DNA of 50,881 bases from Zelonia costaricensis (GCA_030849075.1 JASAOO010003386.1:1-50881); one strand, 5' to 3'. Shown: positions 29,062-38,762, numbered from the stretch's first letter. Made by a program: numbers and translations. The notes: a model not told the origin generated them from the letters alone.

Positions 29062-30093
29062 AGCGCGCCGCAAGAGGTGCTGACGATGATGATGGTGACG
29101 AGTAAGGACCCGTGTGAGGTGGTGTGTCGGTAACCACACGCCAGCGTCAAATTGCGTGTGCTACTGGAGTGGAGTGAGAGGTCAACAGGTGGACGGTAGA
29201 GAGAGAGACGATGAGTAAGCCGGCCTCGGCATGCGAGCGAGGAGCGTGGGTGAGACGGAGGGGAGGGGGGGCCTCAGGGGAAGGCAGCCGCTTGACGCAC
29301 GAGAGGGCACGCACGCATGTGTGAAGGCAGCTCCAGAAGTGCGGGGAGGAGGGGGGAAAGAGGCGGGCGGCGGCGGGTGCCGCGCTCGAGCGGAGGAGGA
29401 GCGGGTCCACGAGTGATGCCGTGCTCCCGCCTGTCTGCAACTGCGATGGAGAGAGTGGCGGAAAATGACAGCGTAGACCAAGATGGACATCGACACCGTA
29501 CCGCGTGTGCGTCGCAGTAGGTTCAGCCGCCACGCGTCGTCTGTTGCGTCTTCCGGTCCACTCTAGCCCACGCCTCCTTTGCAGCCGTTGTGGTTGTTTT
29601 GGGTTTGTTTTTCAAGTAGTACGGAAAGGAAGTGGCGCGCCGCACAAGCGGCGCGAAAGGAGAAAAAAAAGTGAAAGAAGAAAAGATCAGTCGCGTGACG
29701 AAAGGGGGAGGGGGGCGAGTTACTTGTATTGCCTCTTAGCTTCAGCGAGTTGCCCCCGTCTGTGCCAGCCGTCGTGCGAGCACAACGGCTGGCACGTCAG
29801 GGACGCGGGTTGTGGGTGTCAGCGTACCGCATCGCGCCGCATCGGCCCCACCACCACCGCGTGCACGTACGCCGCCGGCCATTTCCACGCACGCACATCG
29901 ACAAGCAAGGTGGGTGTGATCGCTGACGGTGGAAAAAAGTGGCGGTAGTACGCAGGGTGCACGTGAAATGGCGGGGGGAGGGGCGGCAACGCGAGACGGG
30001 AGGGGGCGGCGCCCTCTGACGGAGTCACGCGGGGGGAGGGGGGAGGGGGCGTGCCGTTCGCTACCGACAAGGGGGTGGGAGGTGCACACCGCA
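29062..30093. other. Intergenic region, cyclin leader and RRM gene 3' UTR
   Basis: It contains a strong stem-loop at 29762-29795. C/T-rich stretches on the coding strand lie at 29240-29410 and 29975-30060. I see no gene. Confidence 0.7.
29762..29795. other. Near-perfect stem-loop in RRM gene 3' flank
   Basis: An 11-bp arm, GTGCCAGCCGT (29762-29772), pairs with ACGGCTGGCAC (29785-29795). Inside it a further GTGC/GCAC stem closes a GA loop after one C/A mismatch. It lies about 300 nt past the stop of the RRM gene and could be a 3' UTR regulatory hairpin. Confidence 0.6.
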
Positions 30094-30801
30094 TTACTGG
30101 TGCTCCAGCTCCTTGTGGTGGCGGTGGGCGGCCATGACGACCTTGGCGGCCTCCTGGCGAGCGCGCAGCTTCTCGAGGGAGCGGGCAGACAGAGCCACGC
30201 GCAGCTTGTGGCCGCGGAACTCCGCGCCGTTCTTGTCCTCCACGAACTTCTTGGCCGAGGCCGCGGAGTCCAGGTAGGCGTACACGAAGTTCTGGCGGTA
30301 CACGCGCAGGCGCTGCACCTTCACACCAGCGAACAGCTCCATAATCTGCTTCTTCGTCGTGGACGGGCGGAAGATGGGGCTGACGAACACGCACGCGGAG
30401 TTCTCGTGCGCGTCCGGCTTGGGGCTGGTCTTGGCGGGCACCACGAGCACCGTCTGGCCGAGCACCTCCTTCTCGTTGAAGAGGTCGATGGCCTTCTTCA
30501 CGGCGGCGGAGTTGTCGAAGAAGACGATGACGTAGCGGTGGCGGCGCAGCTGGACCTTGGACACGTTGCCGGCGGCCGAGAAGATCTTGGTCGCGTCGGC
30601 GACGGAGCCAGTGCCCCAGTTCTTCACGTACACGCCGTTGGAGGCGCCGGAAGCCGGGCGGGGAGCCGGGGCGGCGGCCTTGGGCGCAGCCTTAGCGGCC
30701 GGCTTCGGGGCAGCGGCCTTCGGCGCCGGCGCCTTCGCGGCGGGCTTCGGCGCGGCCTTCGCGGCGGGCTTGGCGGGCTTCGGGGCGGCCTTGGCGGGCA
30801 T
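30094..30801 (-). CDS. Two-RRM RNA-binding protein of the p34/p37 type, 235 aa
   Basis: Residues 1-55 are an Ala/Pro/Lys-rich region of repeated KAAPKPA-like units. RRM1 covers about 55-125 (GVYVKNW as RNP2, YVIVFFDN as RNP1). RRM2 covers about 138-212 (CVFVSPI as RNP2, FVYAYLDS as RNP1). A basic His/Lys tail follows. This order matches the trypanosomatid p34/p37 (NRBD) nuclear proteins. In T. brucei those bind 5S rRNA and support 60S subunit assembly and export. The start ATG at 30799-30801 lies 55 nt after a strong AG acceptor candidate at 30857-30858, with no ATG between them. The CDS ends HHKELEHQ. The 3' flank carries the stem-loop at 29762-29795, which may matter for mRNA control. Confidence 0.88.
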   Translation of the reverse strand: MPAKAAPKPAKPAAKAAPKPAAKAPAPKAAAPKPAAKAAPKAAAPAPRPASGASNGVYVKNWGTGSVADATKIFSAAGNVSKVQLRRHRYVIVFFDNSAAVKKAIDLFNEKEVLGQTVLVVPAKTSPKPDAHENSACVFVSPIFRPSTTKKQIMELFAGVKVQRLRVYRQNFVYAYLDSAASAKKFVEDKNGAEFRGHKLRVALSARSLEKLRARQEAAKVVMAAHRHHKELEHQ

Positions 30802-31477
30802 GATGAATCGTGAAGAGGTGTGGAAGGTGGATTTTGTTACTCGAAGGTCGAGGTGGCTGAGAGCGGAAAGCTGCCAACGTAGACAAGTCGTGCATGTGTG
30901 TGGAACAGTGTTGATGGTTGTGTGTTGTTTGTGTGTGTGTGTGTTGGGGGAGAGGGAGGGCGGGTTGACGGGGACGGGTAAGTGCAATTGAATATGGTGC
31001 GTGGGGGCGAGGACGGAGGGGAGGGAGGATCGCGGGGAGGTGGGGAGAGGAAGAGCGGAGAGGTGTACAACAGCGGTTTGTGTGCCACCATGGCGAGCGC
31101 GGGCGGAGGAGGAAGCCACGGAAGCGCGCACGGTGCGGATCTTGCACCATCGCATGAATCACCCTGTCGGGCGTCGCAGTCCGCCAACAACGGGAAGAGG
31201 AGCGGGAGAGACTGTGTCAGGCCGGCTTATCATTGAGATGACATGCACCAGCGAAAGCCTCTCCTGTTTCACCTCGTGTCCGTGCGCTTGTCATTTGGGG
31301 TGGGGTCAAAGTAGAAGTGCGAGCCGCAGGCGTGTCCTGGGGCACACGCCAGAGCCCTGCACGAGAGGAAGGGAGACAGCAGATGCGTTAGGGTGTGCGA
31401 GTCGTGTACCACGCGTGCCTCCTCCCCTGCCACGCGCGTTGCGGGGTCTACTCGCACGGCGTCGTTCAAATCACCCG
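30802..31477. other. Intergenic region, RRM gene leader and upstream gene 3' UTR
   Basis: A CA-type tract on the coding strand (GT on plus, about 30927-30945) and C/T tracts at 30948-31070. I see no gene. Confidence 0.7.
30857..30858 (-). promoter_or_regulatory. Predicted spliced-leader acceptor AG
   Basis: On the coding strand GCTTTCCGCTCTCAG ends here. The leader to the RRM gene ATG would be 55 nt. Confidence 0.5.
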
Positions 31478-32620
31478 TCAAGCGTCGACGGGCGCGACGT
31501 GCGGCGCACACGCCAGAACGACGACGTGAGGCGCATCGGCCGCCTCGCTAACCGCAACCCACTCCGTCCACGCGTAGAGATACAGCAGTGGCTGCAGGCC
31601 GTGTCGTCCCATCGTCTCCCCTTCCGCACCCTCCACTGCGGCGCGGTAGAACGCGTCCGGGAGCATGAAGGCGTCTGTGAAGGGAAGGCACCTCGTCGAG
31701 ACGGCCTCGCTCGTGGTCGACTCCACCGACGCGCGCACGCAGCCGTAGGCAAAGGCGCGGCCAGAGACGCCAACGAGCTTGACCGCGCACTCCCGCGCGC
31801 CCCAGTGCTGCGCGAGCACCAATGCGCCGTACGCCTCCGCCGGGCTCGCGCAGGGCTTAGAAAAGCGAGTCCACCACGCCACTCGCCGCGGTGCTGCGGA
31901 GTGGAGGGACAGTGGTATGGCCGTGGTGGGGTTTGGGTCACCGCCGGGTCCGCCGCCACTTGTGGTGGTGAAGGGAGACTGCGCAGTCTGCATGCACGCC
32001 AGAGCGCGCTGCACTGCATCGGGTGTGGCCGCCGTCACGCACTGCGGCATCCACCGCTCGCCAAGGTGCGGGAAGCGTCGCCATACGCGGTGCACCTCCT
32101 CGACAGGCACCACGTCCACCGCAAACGCCCACGCCAGAGCACCCAGCTGACTCGGTTCAGCCGTGGAGTCGCTCACGGAAAGAGGTGGGGGCAGCGGGCA
32201 CGCCACCGCTGCTGCCACTGTGTCCTCGTGCGACAGGCTCAGCTGGCATCCATGCTGTACTGCGGCGTCGCGGCGGTGGCCAGTGAAGACGGCGGTGGTG
32301 TCACGCGTTGGACAAGGTGCACCTGCGCTGCCACTGTGCCGTGCCTGCGCAAGTGCCGCTGAGGCCGCCACGCGCGATAGCACAAAGGGAAGCTGGTGCC
32401 GTGGGTGAAGGTGCGATGCGGCAGCGCAGTAGACACTGCCTGCCGTCGACTCAATGCCGGGCAAGCCCGTGCGGCATAGCTCGGGCAGCGGCGGAGCCGC
32501 GTGTGCAGGCCCAGTCAGCTTCGTCACGGCCACAACCGCAGCGGAGAGCGGCGATGGCAGCCGGCACACCCGGCAGGATACCGCGGTGCCAGCCCCGGCG
32601 TGCATCACCGCAGTTGGCAT
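31478..32620 (-). CDS. Hypothetical protein with N-terminal Cys/His pattern, 380 aa
   Basis: I do not recognise this protein. The start is the ATG at 32618-32620. Early residues give C16-x2-C19, C49, C65 and H70/H72/H75, which could form a zinc-binding fold. The rest is Ala/Pro-rich. It has ordered segments such as WAFAVDVVPVEEVHRVWRRF (about 165-185) and LQPLLYLYAWTEWVAVSEA near the end. I see no membrane segment. A short upstream ORF (32605-32649) overlaps the start region and ends TGATG, the ATG being codon 6 of this protein. Translation could therefore begin by re-initiation at Met6. Its Ala/Pro-rich composition gives a moderately conserved look, but codon use and length support a real gene. 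Confidence 0.75.
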   Translation of the reverse strand: MPTAVMHAGAGTAVSCRVCRLPSPLSAAVVAVTKLTGPAHAAPPLPELCRTGLPGIESTAGSVYCAAASHLHPRHQLPFVLSRVAASAALAQARHSGSAGAPCPTRDTTAVFTGHRRDAAVQHGCQLSLSHEDTVAAAVACPLPPPLSVSDSTAEPSQLGALAWAFAVDVVPVEEVHRVWRRFPHLGERWMPQCVTAATPDAVQRALACMQTAQSPFTTTSGGGPGGDPNPTTAIPLSLHSAAPRRVAWWTRFSKPCASPAEAYGALVLAQHWGARECAVKLVGVSGRAFAYGCVRASVESTTSEAVSTRCLPFTDAFMLPDAFYRAAVEGAEGETMGRHGLQPLLYLYAWTEWVAVSEAADAPHVVVLACAPHVAPVDA

Positions 32621-32649
32621 CCAGAGAACTCACACACGTCACGCTCCAT
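32605..32649 (-). CDS. Upstream ORF, 14 codons, overlapping start of the 31478 gene
   Basis: It starts at the ATG at 32647-32649 and ends in TGA at 32605-32607. The TGA shares its A with the Met6 codon of the downstream frame (TGATG). If the spliced-leader acceptor is upstream, near 32690, this would be the first ATG on the mRNA. It could lower or redirect initiation. Confidence 0.35.
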   Translation of the reverse strand: MERDVCEFSGCQLR

Positions 32650-33360
32650 GCGCAGTACGTGAGGGGTACTCAGGGATGGGGCTCGACTGCGCTCGACAGA
32701 CGCGGTCAGGGAGAGAGGAGGGGACACCGTCCGACCTGCCACGCCGCTGCACCTTCTCAGGGAATGTAGGGCCGCCTATGGGAGAATGAAGATGCAGCCG
32801 AGGTCGTGTAGCGACAGCGGCGCAAACAGGAGGAGGGGAGACAGTTGCACATCACACGACAGAGTGAACGACGACGGCAGGGCAGAGGAGCGTGCGCGGG
32901 CGGGAAGCGCGCCCCTCGTAAACGCTCAACATCATAGTCGTGTCATCATAGCCCACGCACGGTGCGGCCCACTCCGCTTCCGCACGCCTTCTCCTTCTTT
33001 TCTTGCTTTTACGTCATGCGAAGTGGTTGCCTTCTCGTGCCATCCTGCCAGCTGCAGGAGATGTAGAGAGGAAGTGGCTCTATAGCTTGGTCGCACTTTG
33101 TGGGCCGACACACACACACACGCACCGAGGCCACGTGAATCTGGAAAGGCAGCAAGCGGTGTCCTGTTCGAAACAGGCCAGAGAAGAAGAAGAGCGAAGC
33201 ACAACTATGTACATGAAAGCAGTTCCACTTCTCCCCTCTCACGTCTACGGCTGTCTTTGTGCCTCGTGTCGACACACCCGCACGAGCCGTGGAGGGGGGG
33301 GGAATGGGGGAGGCGGAGGAGAAGCCGCATGGCACGGCGCGAGCATGGCGCAGCACGTGG

Positions 33361-33394
<34 letters not shown>

Positions 33395-33595
33395 CGGCAC
33401 GGAAGCGGGTGGGGGGATGAAGAGCCCGCGATGATGCACAACAGTGCGCCGCGCGAGCTGGTACGCATCTTGTGGCAGCAAAGGAGTGAGGGCGAAGAGG
33501 AACAGCACGACGAGCAGCCGCTTTTTCGCCCTCCCGTCCTCTTCGCGCGCCCCCCCCCAACCTTCCCTCCGCCATGCACAGGGCTCGCAGGATGT
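32621..33595. other. Intergenic region between DNAAF1 and the 31478 gene
   Basis: It carries a CA tract at 33362-33392 and a C/T tract on the coding strand at about 32690-32730. I see no further gene. Confidence 0.7.
33362..33392. repeat. (CA)n microsatellite
   Basis: About 15 CA units in the DNAAF1 3' flank. Confidence 0.95.
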
Positions 33596-35380
33596 CTACT
33601 GGCTTGCGTGCTGCGAGGCGCGGCGCGTCTCCCACTGCTCGAAGCGCTGCCACACCTCCGCCCGGGCCATCCCGGAGCCGCGGAGTGGCTGCTGCGCCTG
33701 CGCCTGCCCAGCGCGCAGCTGGTTCGACACGTGGTCGACCGCCGCGTGCACGTTGCGTTCCATGCGGAGGGTGGCCCGGTCCGTGATCTGCCGGCTGGAG
33801 AAGCACCGATCATCGCTGCTGATCACAGACGCGTCATTCACGTGAGCACCGGCGACCGCCTTGGCCGCGAGGCTAGCGCTCATGTCGTACAGCACGCTCT
33901 CGATCTCCATCTCCATCTCCTTTAGAATCTCGTCGTCCGACTGCAGCAGCTCCGCGAGCGCGCTCGAGTGCGGGCCTGGCGGCGCGGCGGTGGTGGCAGG
34001 GACGTCCGGGGCGCTAGCGACTAGAAAGCTGCCGGCGGGGCACGACGCGGCGTCCTCGAGCACCTTCAGCGTTGCCGCCGCCGCCGCACTCACCGTCTCA
34101 CTGTCCGCCTCGGGCCCCGCCACGGGGCTGCCGCCCTCCGCTGCGGCAGCCTGGCGCCGCGCCGCCACGACCTCCTCCGCAGCCGCCTGCGCCGCGGCCG
34201 TCACGGCGACGTGCTGCTCGTACGTGTGGCGGTGCGCCGACTCGGTGGTGGCGAGTGCCGCGTGCGCCGCCTGCGCCGCCTCCTCCGCGTCCCAGCGGGC
34301 GTCCTGCTCCGCGGACTCGACCGCCGTGCGCGCCGCTGCCTCAGCGCTCTCGAGGGCGGCGCGGTCGTCGCGGTCACGGCGGCGCCGCTGCGTTAGCTCC
34401 TCGAGCTCCTGCGCGCGGCGCTGGTCAAACTGCTGCGTGAGGCGGTCCCGCACGGCCCGCTGCGCCTCCCGCTGCTCCGTCAGAAGCGACACGCACTGCG
34501 TGAGGTGCGCGCGCTTCTCGTCGCGGATGGCCGCCCGCTCGGCGGCCTCGGCGGTGTCGCCGCCGCGCCCCCACGCCTCCGTCACACGCCGCTCCTCTGG
34601 GAAGACGGGGCGCTCGTCGAGGTAGGTGAGCGCGGGCAGGTGGAGGATCATGTTGCGGCGGTAGTGGCGCAGGCGGTGCGAGAGGCCGTTGCCCTGCAGG
34701 TATATCACGCTCACCAGCGGCAGGCGCTGGAAGAATTGGACGAGCACAAGCGGCTCTGGCTTCGCGGGTGCCGCGACGGATGCGGCAGGCACCGCCACGA
34801 GCGCACCGCCCACCTCCGCGGCGTCCACGATGCGGATGTCGTCGTCGCCGTTCACGTCGTCACCGGCAGCGGGTGCTGGGGCGCGTGCCGTGGCCGACTG
34901 CTGCGCCGGCTCGCGTGCCTGCTCGATGCGGTTGAAGGAAAGGTCGACGCTGGTGAGGGTGGCGGCGAGTTGCCAGAGCTCCTCGCACACCTCGAGCGAG
35001 GTGAGCTGGTTGTGCGACGCCTGCAGCGTCTCCAGCGAGGGGCAGCCCGTGGCGAGACCGCGCAGAGAGGTTAGGTAGTTGTACGAGATGTTCAGCACGC
35101 GCAGTCCGTGCAGCGCCGCCGTCAACGAGGTCAGCGAGCGGATGAAGTTGTTCTGCACAAAGAGAGAGACGAGGGCGTCCTTCTGCCCCTCAAGCCCGCT
35201 CAGCTCAGACAAGGCGTTCTGCTCAAGCCACAGCACCTTCACGTCCGTGTACCGCTCCAAGTTGTGAATCGACGCGAAACCGTGGCAGTGCAGAAAGAGC
35301 TGGTCGTTGAGGTACGGCGCCGCGTACCCGCCGTTGGCCTTGCACGAAGCCACGATCACGTCACTCGTCATGTCCGCCAT
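33596..35380 (-). CDS. DNAAF1: DNAAF1/ODA7 (LRRC50) homologue, axonemal dynein assembly factor, 594 aa
   Basis: The family preassembles outer and inner dynein arms in the cytoplasm before import into the flagellum. The N-terminal half is the signature. It runs LNDQLFLHCHGFASIHNLE and KVLWLEQNALSELSGLEGQ, then leucine-rich repeats to about residue 250. The family cap YLDERPVFPEERR followed by EAWGRGG comes at about residue 253. Ordinary LRR proteins lack that cap. Residues about 275-430 are a long Ala/Glu/Arg helical region, likely coiled coil. The C-terminal part is acidic and then basic. The start is the ATG at 35378-35380, 24 nt after an AG acceptor. The frame extends upstream only to a GTG. 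An insertion of about 40 residues rich in Ala and Asp splits the LRR region near residues 170-220. Confidence 0.92.
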   Translation of the reverse strand: MADMTSDVIVASCKANGGYAAPYLNDQLFLHCHGFASIHNLERYTDVKVLWLEQNALSELSGLEGQKDALVSLFVQNNFIRSLTSLTAALHGLRVLNISYNYLTSLRGLATGCPSLETLQASHNQLTSLEVCEELWQLAATLTSVDLSFNRIEQAREPAQQSATARAPAPAAGDDVNGDDDIRIVDAAEVGGALVAVPAASVAAPAKPEPLVLVQFFQRLPLVSVIYLQGNGLSHRLRHYRRNMILHLPALTYLDERPVFPEERRVTEAWGRGGDTAEAAERAAIRDEKRAHLTQCVSLLTEQREAQRAVRDRLTQQFDQRRAQELEELTQRRRRDRDDRAALESAEAAARTAVESAEQDARWDAEEAAQAAHAALATTESAHRHTYEQHVAVTAAAQAAAEEVVAARRQAAAAEGGSPVAGPEADSETVSAAAAATLKVLEDAASCPAGSFLVASAPDVPATTAAPPGPHSSALAELLQSDDEILKEMEMEIESVLYDMSASLAAKAVAGAHVNDASVISSDDRCFSSRQITDRATLRMERNVHAAVDHVSNQLRAGQAQAQQPLRGSGMARAEVWQRFEQWETRRASQHASQ

Positions 35381-35404
35381 GGTGAAGGCCGTAGCACCGG
35401 CACA

Positions 35405-35406
35405 CT
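35405..35406 (-). promoter_or_regulatory. Predicted spliced-leader acceptor AG
   Basis: A C/T tract on the coding strand (about 35441-35417) then GTGCGATCCCAG ends here. The leader to the DNAAF1 ATG is 24 nt and has no other ATG. Confidence 0.5.
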
Positions 35407-36049
35407 GGGATCGCACAAGGAAAGGGAGGGGGGAAGAGAACTCGATGGCGTATCAAGGCGCGTGTGGGTGCGGACGTGTTGAGGGCGCCAGAGAAAACGG
35501 CAGCTGCTCCTGTCGGGGTGCAAGGGGTTCGTGTCGCGCGTGGACGTGTCGGGAAGCAAGAAGAGGGGGAGCGCAAAGGTGATGGACATCCGCGATGGGG
35601 AGGACAGCGGGCATGCAAAGCGATCGGCATCGCGAGATGACGCGGCGAACTCTGCAAGCCCATCAAGGGGGCTCGAGCGCTTCGCGTCCTCCCTCGCGCT
35701 AGCAGCGGGCAGCCGCACACGGAAGGGTCGACAGGCCGATGCGAGTCGACACATGTGAACCGGAGAGAGAGCAAGTCGGATGCTCTGCTCTGGTCACACC
35801 GTGCACGCGCGCCCTTCCCGCAAGCACATCCGCGCCCGTCGAAGTGCACCGCATCGGTGAGGCACTTCGGGAAAAGGAAACGAAAAGGAGAGCGGCGGCG
35901 CCGCGAGTGGGCGCGGCGCGTGTAGGCGAGGAGCCAACGCGCCTTGCACGACGGGGACCTGGGAGCCGTCCCCCCTCTCGGGTACTCTGGAGAAGTCTAC
36001 TCGACATAGTGTGTGGCTTTGGTTGTTGTCGTGGTTTAAAGAGAAGGGC

Positions 36050-36084
36050 GTCTCTCTCTATATATTTCTTCTCTCTCCTCACAG
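36050..36084 (+). other. Plus-strand polypyrimidine tract with AG, opposite to gene direction
   Basis: A CT/TA-rich tract ends in CCTCACAG at 36084 and is followed by further C/T sequence to about 36180. It has the form of a splice acceptor on the strand that carries no accepted gene. Confidence 0.4.
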
Positions 36085-37295
36085 CTTCCTCCTTGTCTGT
36101 GCTCCGCCTCGCCTCGTCCCTCCCTTCCCCACTCCTAAAGACCCGACCACTGCCCCGCCGCCCTGCCCCCTCCCTTGCTGAAGGGTGACGGGGGGGGACA
36201 AAGGCGCGGGCGCCTCTCCACCGCGCCCCAGCCCATGCACCCTGCCACACCGACGCACAGCTCCTCCACAAATCGAAGCGCAACGTGCAGCCGGTGGGAA
36301 GGGGAGCCGCACTCCGTCACAAGAGGGAAGGAATGGGAGGGGAAGGGCGCAGGTGCGGCCGCTGGGGCTTGCGTGGAGCTGTCTGTGCGTGTGCGTGTGC
36401 GCATGGGGCGGGGAAGGGAGAGGGGGGGGCGGCAGGAAAGGAGCTCGGGACTCAGAGAGGGAGAGAAGGGCGCCAGCCACGTCGTGTGGCGAGAGGTGGA
36501 CAAGACGAAGGAGAGAGAGGAGAGCCGAAGAAAGAGTCGCAACGGAGGAGGGGAGGGCAGGCAGAGCGCCGAGGCAACCTCGTGTGCCCGGTTCCTCCAC
36601 GCAAACACACGCACCAACGCGCGCGCACGCACGTCTCGACACGCCGCACAAACAAAAACACACGCACGCACACATACAAACGGATCGAGGGACATGCAGA
36701 CACGCTTGTATACACCAGCACACGGAACAAACCAAAAAAAAATGTCAACCACAGCACCGCACGCCATCGGTGCAGCACAGCTCAAAGCTCGACGCGCCGC
36801 GCCGCCGAGGCCGGCGCAGCGATCCCCTCGGCTGTGCTGTGTCTCACACCCACGCCAGTACACACACCAGCACGCATGAACCCACACACAACCGCACTCG
36901 CACGCAAGCATGTCCTTCTGCTACAGATCACTTTCGCTGCCGACACCGCCGCCCACACAGCGTGGACGGCGGTGTCGGTGGCAAAGGGGGGGGGAAACAG
37001 AGAAAAAGATAACAGAGAGCCAACGCCCCTGCCAAACCAACGCACGCAGGCCCACACACGCGTACGATTGGCACCCACCACGGTCAAGGCCGCGCAAACG
37101 GCGTCGCAGGCAGGCAGAGGCACACACACACGCACACACGTGCGTGCCAGACCACCCAGAACGCCTCCCTCCGAGAAGGGAGAGAGAAAGAGTCGCTGAG
37201 AGAAGGCGAGCACAAGAGGGGCGAAGGGGCGCAGCGCACCTCCCTCGCTCGCGCCTCGCTGCCTTGATCCGGCAGCTCTCACACCGCACGGCTGC

Positions 37296-38741
37296 TTAGA
37301 GGCTTCCAGGCGACATGGTGTAGCCCTGCTGATCGACGTCGGTCGTCATCTGCGACACCTGCTGCACCCGGTCGAACACGCTATCCAGCATCGTGCGCAG
37401 GTCGGCGTAGCTGACAACGAGCACGGTGTTGCTGCTGTCGGTGCCGATCAGCTGGATTGTTTCATCGGAGCCGATGTCGAGCTTGTTGAGGCAGTGGTAC
37501 ACGTGGCCCCAGTCCACATTCACGCGGTTCTGCTCGTCCACCTGGTTGAAGAGGAACTGGTTGAAGAGGCGCAGCACGTACCGCTGGTTCTCCGAGGTGT
37601 ACTCGTGCACCTCAGCCGGCGACTCCAAGGTGAAGCTCAGCTTGATCATCAGGCGCATCAGCCGCCCGTTGTGCATCTCCTTCTGACACTGCGCCATGAG
37701 GAAGTCCGTGTGGCCCTCCTGGTGGCCCACCTCCATGGACATGCGCTCGCCGAGGGCGTGGCAGAGCTGCGCCGAGTCTGCGTGCCCCTCAAGGCAGGTC
37801 TTGATCAGCTCCCAGAAGCTCTGTGAGAAGCCCTGCAGCGGCTGCTTTGGCGTGAAGGTGTCGAGCTTGACGTTGAGGTTGCGCGAGGCAAGCTGGAAGA
37901 GGATGAAGCCCAGCGCCTGAATGTCCTGCTTCATGAGGATGTGCTGCTGGACGGAGTTGCCGGGCGGCTCGAGGAGGTCGGTGAGCCCGAGGCCCGTGAA
38001 GTAGAACCGGCCAGTCGTTTCCACGTAGATGATCTTGGACCAGTGCAGGCCGTGCAGCGGGATGAGGGTTTCATGGAAGGAGCGGAGAAGACCGACGAGC
38101 TGGCACGTGAAGGACCACAGCAGCCCCTCCGTGGCGCGGCGGCCCTCGGTGAAGAAGGCCTCCTGCAGGCTTTTCGCGCCGGCCATGTAGCGGTACTCCA
38201 TAATCACATCGGCGCTGCCCATCACAAACTCCTCTGTCGCGAAGAGGTTCGTCAGCGGGACGAGGTTCGGGTGGCGGTACTGCCGCAGCGCCTCCTTCAC
38301 AGCCGCGCACTCCTCCTCCTTGACCGGCACATTCACGAGGCGGCGCAGGAGGATGTCCTTACCGGTGTACCGCGCGCTCGTCTGGTACACCTGCATGCGC
38401 ACCTTCGGCAGCATCACGCTCGGCTTCGGCTCCGGCTCCACGTTGTAGATGGTCGTGTACATGGAGAACTTCGACGACGTCACGTGCGTGACAGGGCGGC
38501 GCGGCCGCACCGAGTGCGGGGTCGTCAGCGCGTTGCGCACGGACGGGGACATGAAGAGACTACTGATGGGCGTGTACGGCGTGGCGGGAAAGGGGTCGGC
38601 GGCCATGGAGAGGCTGCCGTTGGTGCGGTAGACGTCCATGTGGTGCTGTGGGCTGTACAGGCTATGCGGCGACGGAAACGTCGGCGACATCATCTGCGCG
38701 CCATTGCCGACGCCGGGGATGTTGCCAGTGACGGGATGCAT
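37296..38741 (-). CDS. PAN3: PAN3, regulatory subunit of the PAN2-PAN3 deadenylase, 481 aa
   Basis: PAN3 recruits the PAN2 nuclease to poly(A)-binding protein on mRNA. Residues 1-95 are a disordered Pro/Ser/Met-rich tail. The pseudokinase covers about 100-340 and opens with YTGKDILLRRLVNVPVKEE. The catalytic loop HRD is replaced (IPLHGLHWSKIIYV) and the DFG position reads TGLGLTD, so no phosphotransfer is expected. A coiled-coil linker and C-terminal knob follow (about 340-470). The knob contains NGRLMRLMIKLSF and FNQFLFNQVDEQNRVNVDWG, then HCLNKLDIGSDETIQLI, close to the PAN3 family pattern. No CCCH zinc finger is visible at the N-terminus, and the protein is shorter than most animal or fungal PAN3. 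Start: ATG at 38739-38741, 21 nt after an AG acceptor candidate. Confidence 0.92.
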   Translation of the reverse strand: MHPVTGNIPGVGNGAQMMSPTFPSPHSLYSPQHHMDVYRTNGSLSMAADPFPATPYTPISSLFMSPSVRNALTTPHSVRPRRPVTHVTSSKFSMYTTIYNVEPEPKPSVMLPKVRMQVYQTSARYTGKDILLRRLVNVPVKEEECAAVKEALRQYRHPNLVPLTNLFATEEFVMGSADVIMEYRYMAGAKSLQEAFFTEGRRATEGLLWSFTCQLVGLLRSFHETLIPLHGLHWSKIIYVETTGRFYFTGLGLTDLLEPPGNSVQQHILMKQDIQALGFILFQLASRNLNVKLDTFTPKQPLQGFSQSFWELIKTCLEGHADSAQLCHALGERMSMEVGHQEGHTDFLMAQCQKEMHNGRLMRLMIKLSFTLESPAEVHEYTSENQRYVLRLFNQFLFNQVDEQNRVNVDWGHVYHCLNKLDIGSDETIQLIGTDSSNTVLVVSYADLRTMLDSVFDRVQQVSQMTTDVDQQGYTMSPGSL

Positions 38742-38762
38742 GGTTCACTCCGTACGCTTCTT

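Larger units (their letters stand above)
35381..37295. other. Intergenic region between PAN3 and DNAAF1
   Basis: Most of it is purine-rich on the plus strand as elsewhere, but 36045-36180 is pyrimidine-rich on the plus strand. Long plus-strand frames here are low complexity. I see no gene. Confidence 0.7.

Noticed and set aside
32925..32950. Two ATGATG-type C-box-like motifs on the minus strand
   Set aside because: No CTGA D-box at 60-100 nt and no terminal stem, so no C/D snoRNA call.
36175..37199. Overlapping plus-strand frames of 234-304 residues
   Set aside because: Low-complexity Arg/Thr/His/Gly sequence in mutually overlapping frames, with no protein-like segment.
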